Assembly (NCBI GenBank): GCA_002011075.2
Contig: MTMA02000006.1
Coordinates: 737,374 to 801,373, forward strand
Length of the DNA: 64,000 nt
Source of the DNA: Candidatus Scotarchaeum otlingeri
GTDB lineage: Archaea; Thermoproteota; Nitrososphaeria; Geothermarchaeales; JDFR-13
Direction: 5' to 3'
Under the pieces are notes generated by a model. That model was not told the DNA's origin and searched no databases. It saw nothing but the letters and a program-made list of their open reading frames with translations. Numbering within the stretch: position 1 is the first letter of the stretch; each line of letters begins with the position of its first letter. Positions 63,247-64,000 of the stretch are shown piece after piece. The translations under genes were made by a program, and so were the position numbers.

Positions 63247-64000
63247 TTAAAATAGATCCTTTCTGATACCGCTCTGTGTCTTAGCATATTCCTTTATATA
63301 CCTTTTGATTTTAGCTGCGAATTTTCGGTAGTCAATTATATCTAAAATCACTGGAAACTTTATCGCTTCACCATATACCAATGCATTTTTCTTCTGTAAT
63401 CTGGCTATTAATCCCGAGTACAATCTTGGATTTGGAGTCCCAGAAACCGCGGACTCTATATCTTGGGGATTAGTTAGAGTGAACACAAAGTTTGTCCATA
63501 GCATGCTTATTACGTCTTTATCGAGTTCACTTGGCCTTTGATCTATAACTGCTATTGTAACACCTTTCTTACGCATTTCTCTCGCGACTACACCAAAGGG
63601 ACTTTGATAATATACATCTTTCCCGAGGAATTTATGGGCTTCCTCGAGAAATATCAGGATCTTTGCATCGCTTTCCTCAACCTCAGCTAATTTCGCGTGT
63701 ATTTTTCTTGCTATTAGATTTGCTATCATCATATATAGAGGTATTTCCCTTTCATAATGCCCCATACTTATGATTACACTACAACCATCTCTTGAAGATA
63801 TTAGATCAACTATTCTACTAATCGAGTCGTTATCTTTATGAATTGTTATGGGGTAACTGAGTAGCCGGTATAACTTTGATGTCTGTGTTACAAAGCTTGT
63901 CGCGACCGCTGAACCTACTTTATCGGTAATCTTCTCAACCAGTTGCCTTCTGAATTCCCCGAAATCAGTGATCGACAAATTATTTCTTAACTCATATATC
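63247..64000 (-). CDS. herA: HerA helicase, C-terminal part (cut by right window edge)
   Basis: About 250 residues are seen, and the reading frame stays open to the edge, so the true start lies beyond base 64000; TTG 63978 is not the start. The visible part has Walker B KILIFLEEAHKFLG, REMRKKGVTIAVIDQRPSEL with a probable sensor/arginine-finger segment, and LTNPQDIESAVSG. Walker A lies outside. HerA is a hexameric DNA translocase that works with NurA to resect breaks. It is the first visible gene of the HerA-Mre11-Rad50 operon; Mre11 begins directly after its stop. Confidence 0.92.
   Translation of the reverse strand, partial: IYELRNNLSITDFGEFRRQLVEKITDKVGSAVATSFVTQTSKLYRLLSYPITIHKDNDSISRIVDLISSRDGCSVIISMGHYEREIPLYMMIANLIARKIHAKLAEVEESDAKILIFLEEAHKFLGKDVYYQSPFGVVAREMRKKGVTIAVIDQRPSELDKDVISMLWTNFVFTLTNPQDIESAVSGTPNPRLYSGLIARLQKKNALVYGEAIKFPVILDIIDYRKFAAKIKRYIKEYAKTQSGIRKDLF

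Noticed and set aside
63247-63978. HerA starting at TTG 63978
   Set aside because: The frame continues open to the edge of the window and Walker A is missing from the visible part, so the start lies outside.
1-64000. Prophage, insertion sequence or defence island
   Set aside because: No transposase, integrase, inverted terminal repeats or defence genes were recognised; base composition looks even throughout.

Overview
This window is chromosomal DNA from an AT-rich archaeon, most likely a thermophilic member of the Thermoproteota (Crenarchaeota) or a close TACK relative. Supporting evidence: the archaeal HerA-Mre11-Rad50 repair cluster, a bifunctional phosphoglucose/phosphomannose isomerase, a two-subunit 2-oxoacid:ferredoxin oxidoreductase with the gamma-alpha fusion, an archaeal adenosine-specific kinase, a ThiN-domain regulator, a tungsten-type aldehyde oxidoreductase, GGTG/GGAGG ribosome sites with frequent TTG/GTG starts, and some TATA boxes about 26 bases before a start codon. 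I cannot place it to genus. SDH, superoxide dismutase, a hemerythrin-like protein and nearly the whole oxidative citric acid cycle point to an aerobic or facultative respiratory life on organic acids and amino acids.

Layout. 1-8.2 kb: carbamate kinase (cut by the left edge), malate dehydrogenase, aconitase, a citrate synthase-isocitrate dehydrogenase operon, and an M20 peptidase. 8.2-10.5 kb: UPF0173 hydrolase, PfkB kinase, Nudix hydrolase. 10.5-17.1 kb: AOR-family tungstoenzyme followed by MoaD, MoaA, MoeA and a MoeA-PBP fusion, a cofactor module. 17.1-24.6 kb: membrane-linked HTH regulator, thioredoxin-like membrane protein, a GC-rich RNA-like element, rRNA methyltransferase, GHMP kinase-like protein, DHH phosphoesterase, PhoU, a small ribbon-helix-helix gene and threonine synthase. 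24.6-33.5 kb: PIN-ATPase, 2-oxoacid:ferredoxin oxidoreductase, class III aminotransferase, sugar phosphate isomerase, HAD phosphatase, SOD, hemerythrin-like protein. 33.6-39.5 kb: TrmO, a tandem ThyX-like protein, an unrecognised gene, ThiR-like regulator, RNase J-like nuclease, adenosine-specific kinase. 39.6-44.5 kb: one operon for fumarase and SDH. 44.5-53 kb: ABC-2 exporter, endonuclease III, AmmeMemoRadiSam radical SAM enzyme, TldD/TldE and a surface protein. 53-59.2 kb: LD-carboxypeptidase/MccF-like peptidase, ClC antiporter with a TrkA/RCK protein, and a metal ABC importer under a DtxR-type regulator. 59.3-64 kb: IscU, then Rad50-Mre11-HerA (HerA cut by the right edge).

How genes work together. 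Citrate synthase, aconitase, isocitrate dehydrogenase, 2-oxoacid:ferredoxin oxidoreductase, SDH, fumarase and malate dehydrogenase are all here; of the cycle only succinyl-CoA ligase is missing. The class III aminotransferase next to the oxidoreductase suggests amino acid breakdown into this cycle. The Moco genes sit beside a tungstoenzyme they probably serve.

No prophage, transposon, CRISPR array, rRNA or convincing tRNA was seen; it reads as core genome. The points I find most worth a second look are the structured GC-rich element at 18.56 kb, the MoaA lacking one cluster cysteine, the doubled ThyX without an RHR motif, the degenerate GHMP kinase, the unrecognised gene at 35.5 kb, and three promoter-linked inverted repeats (PhoU, DtxR, ThiR).
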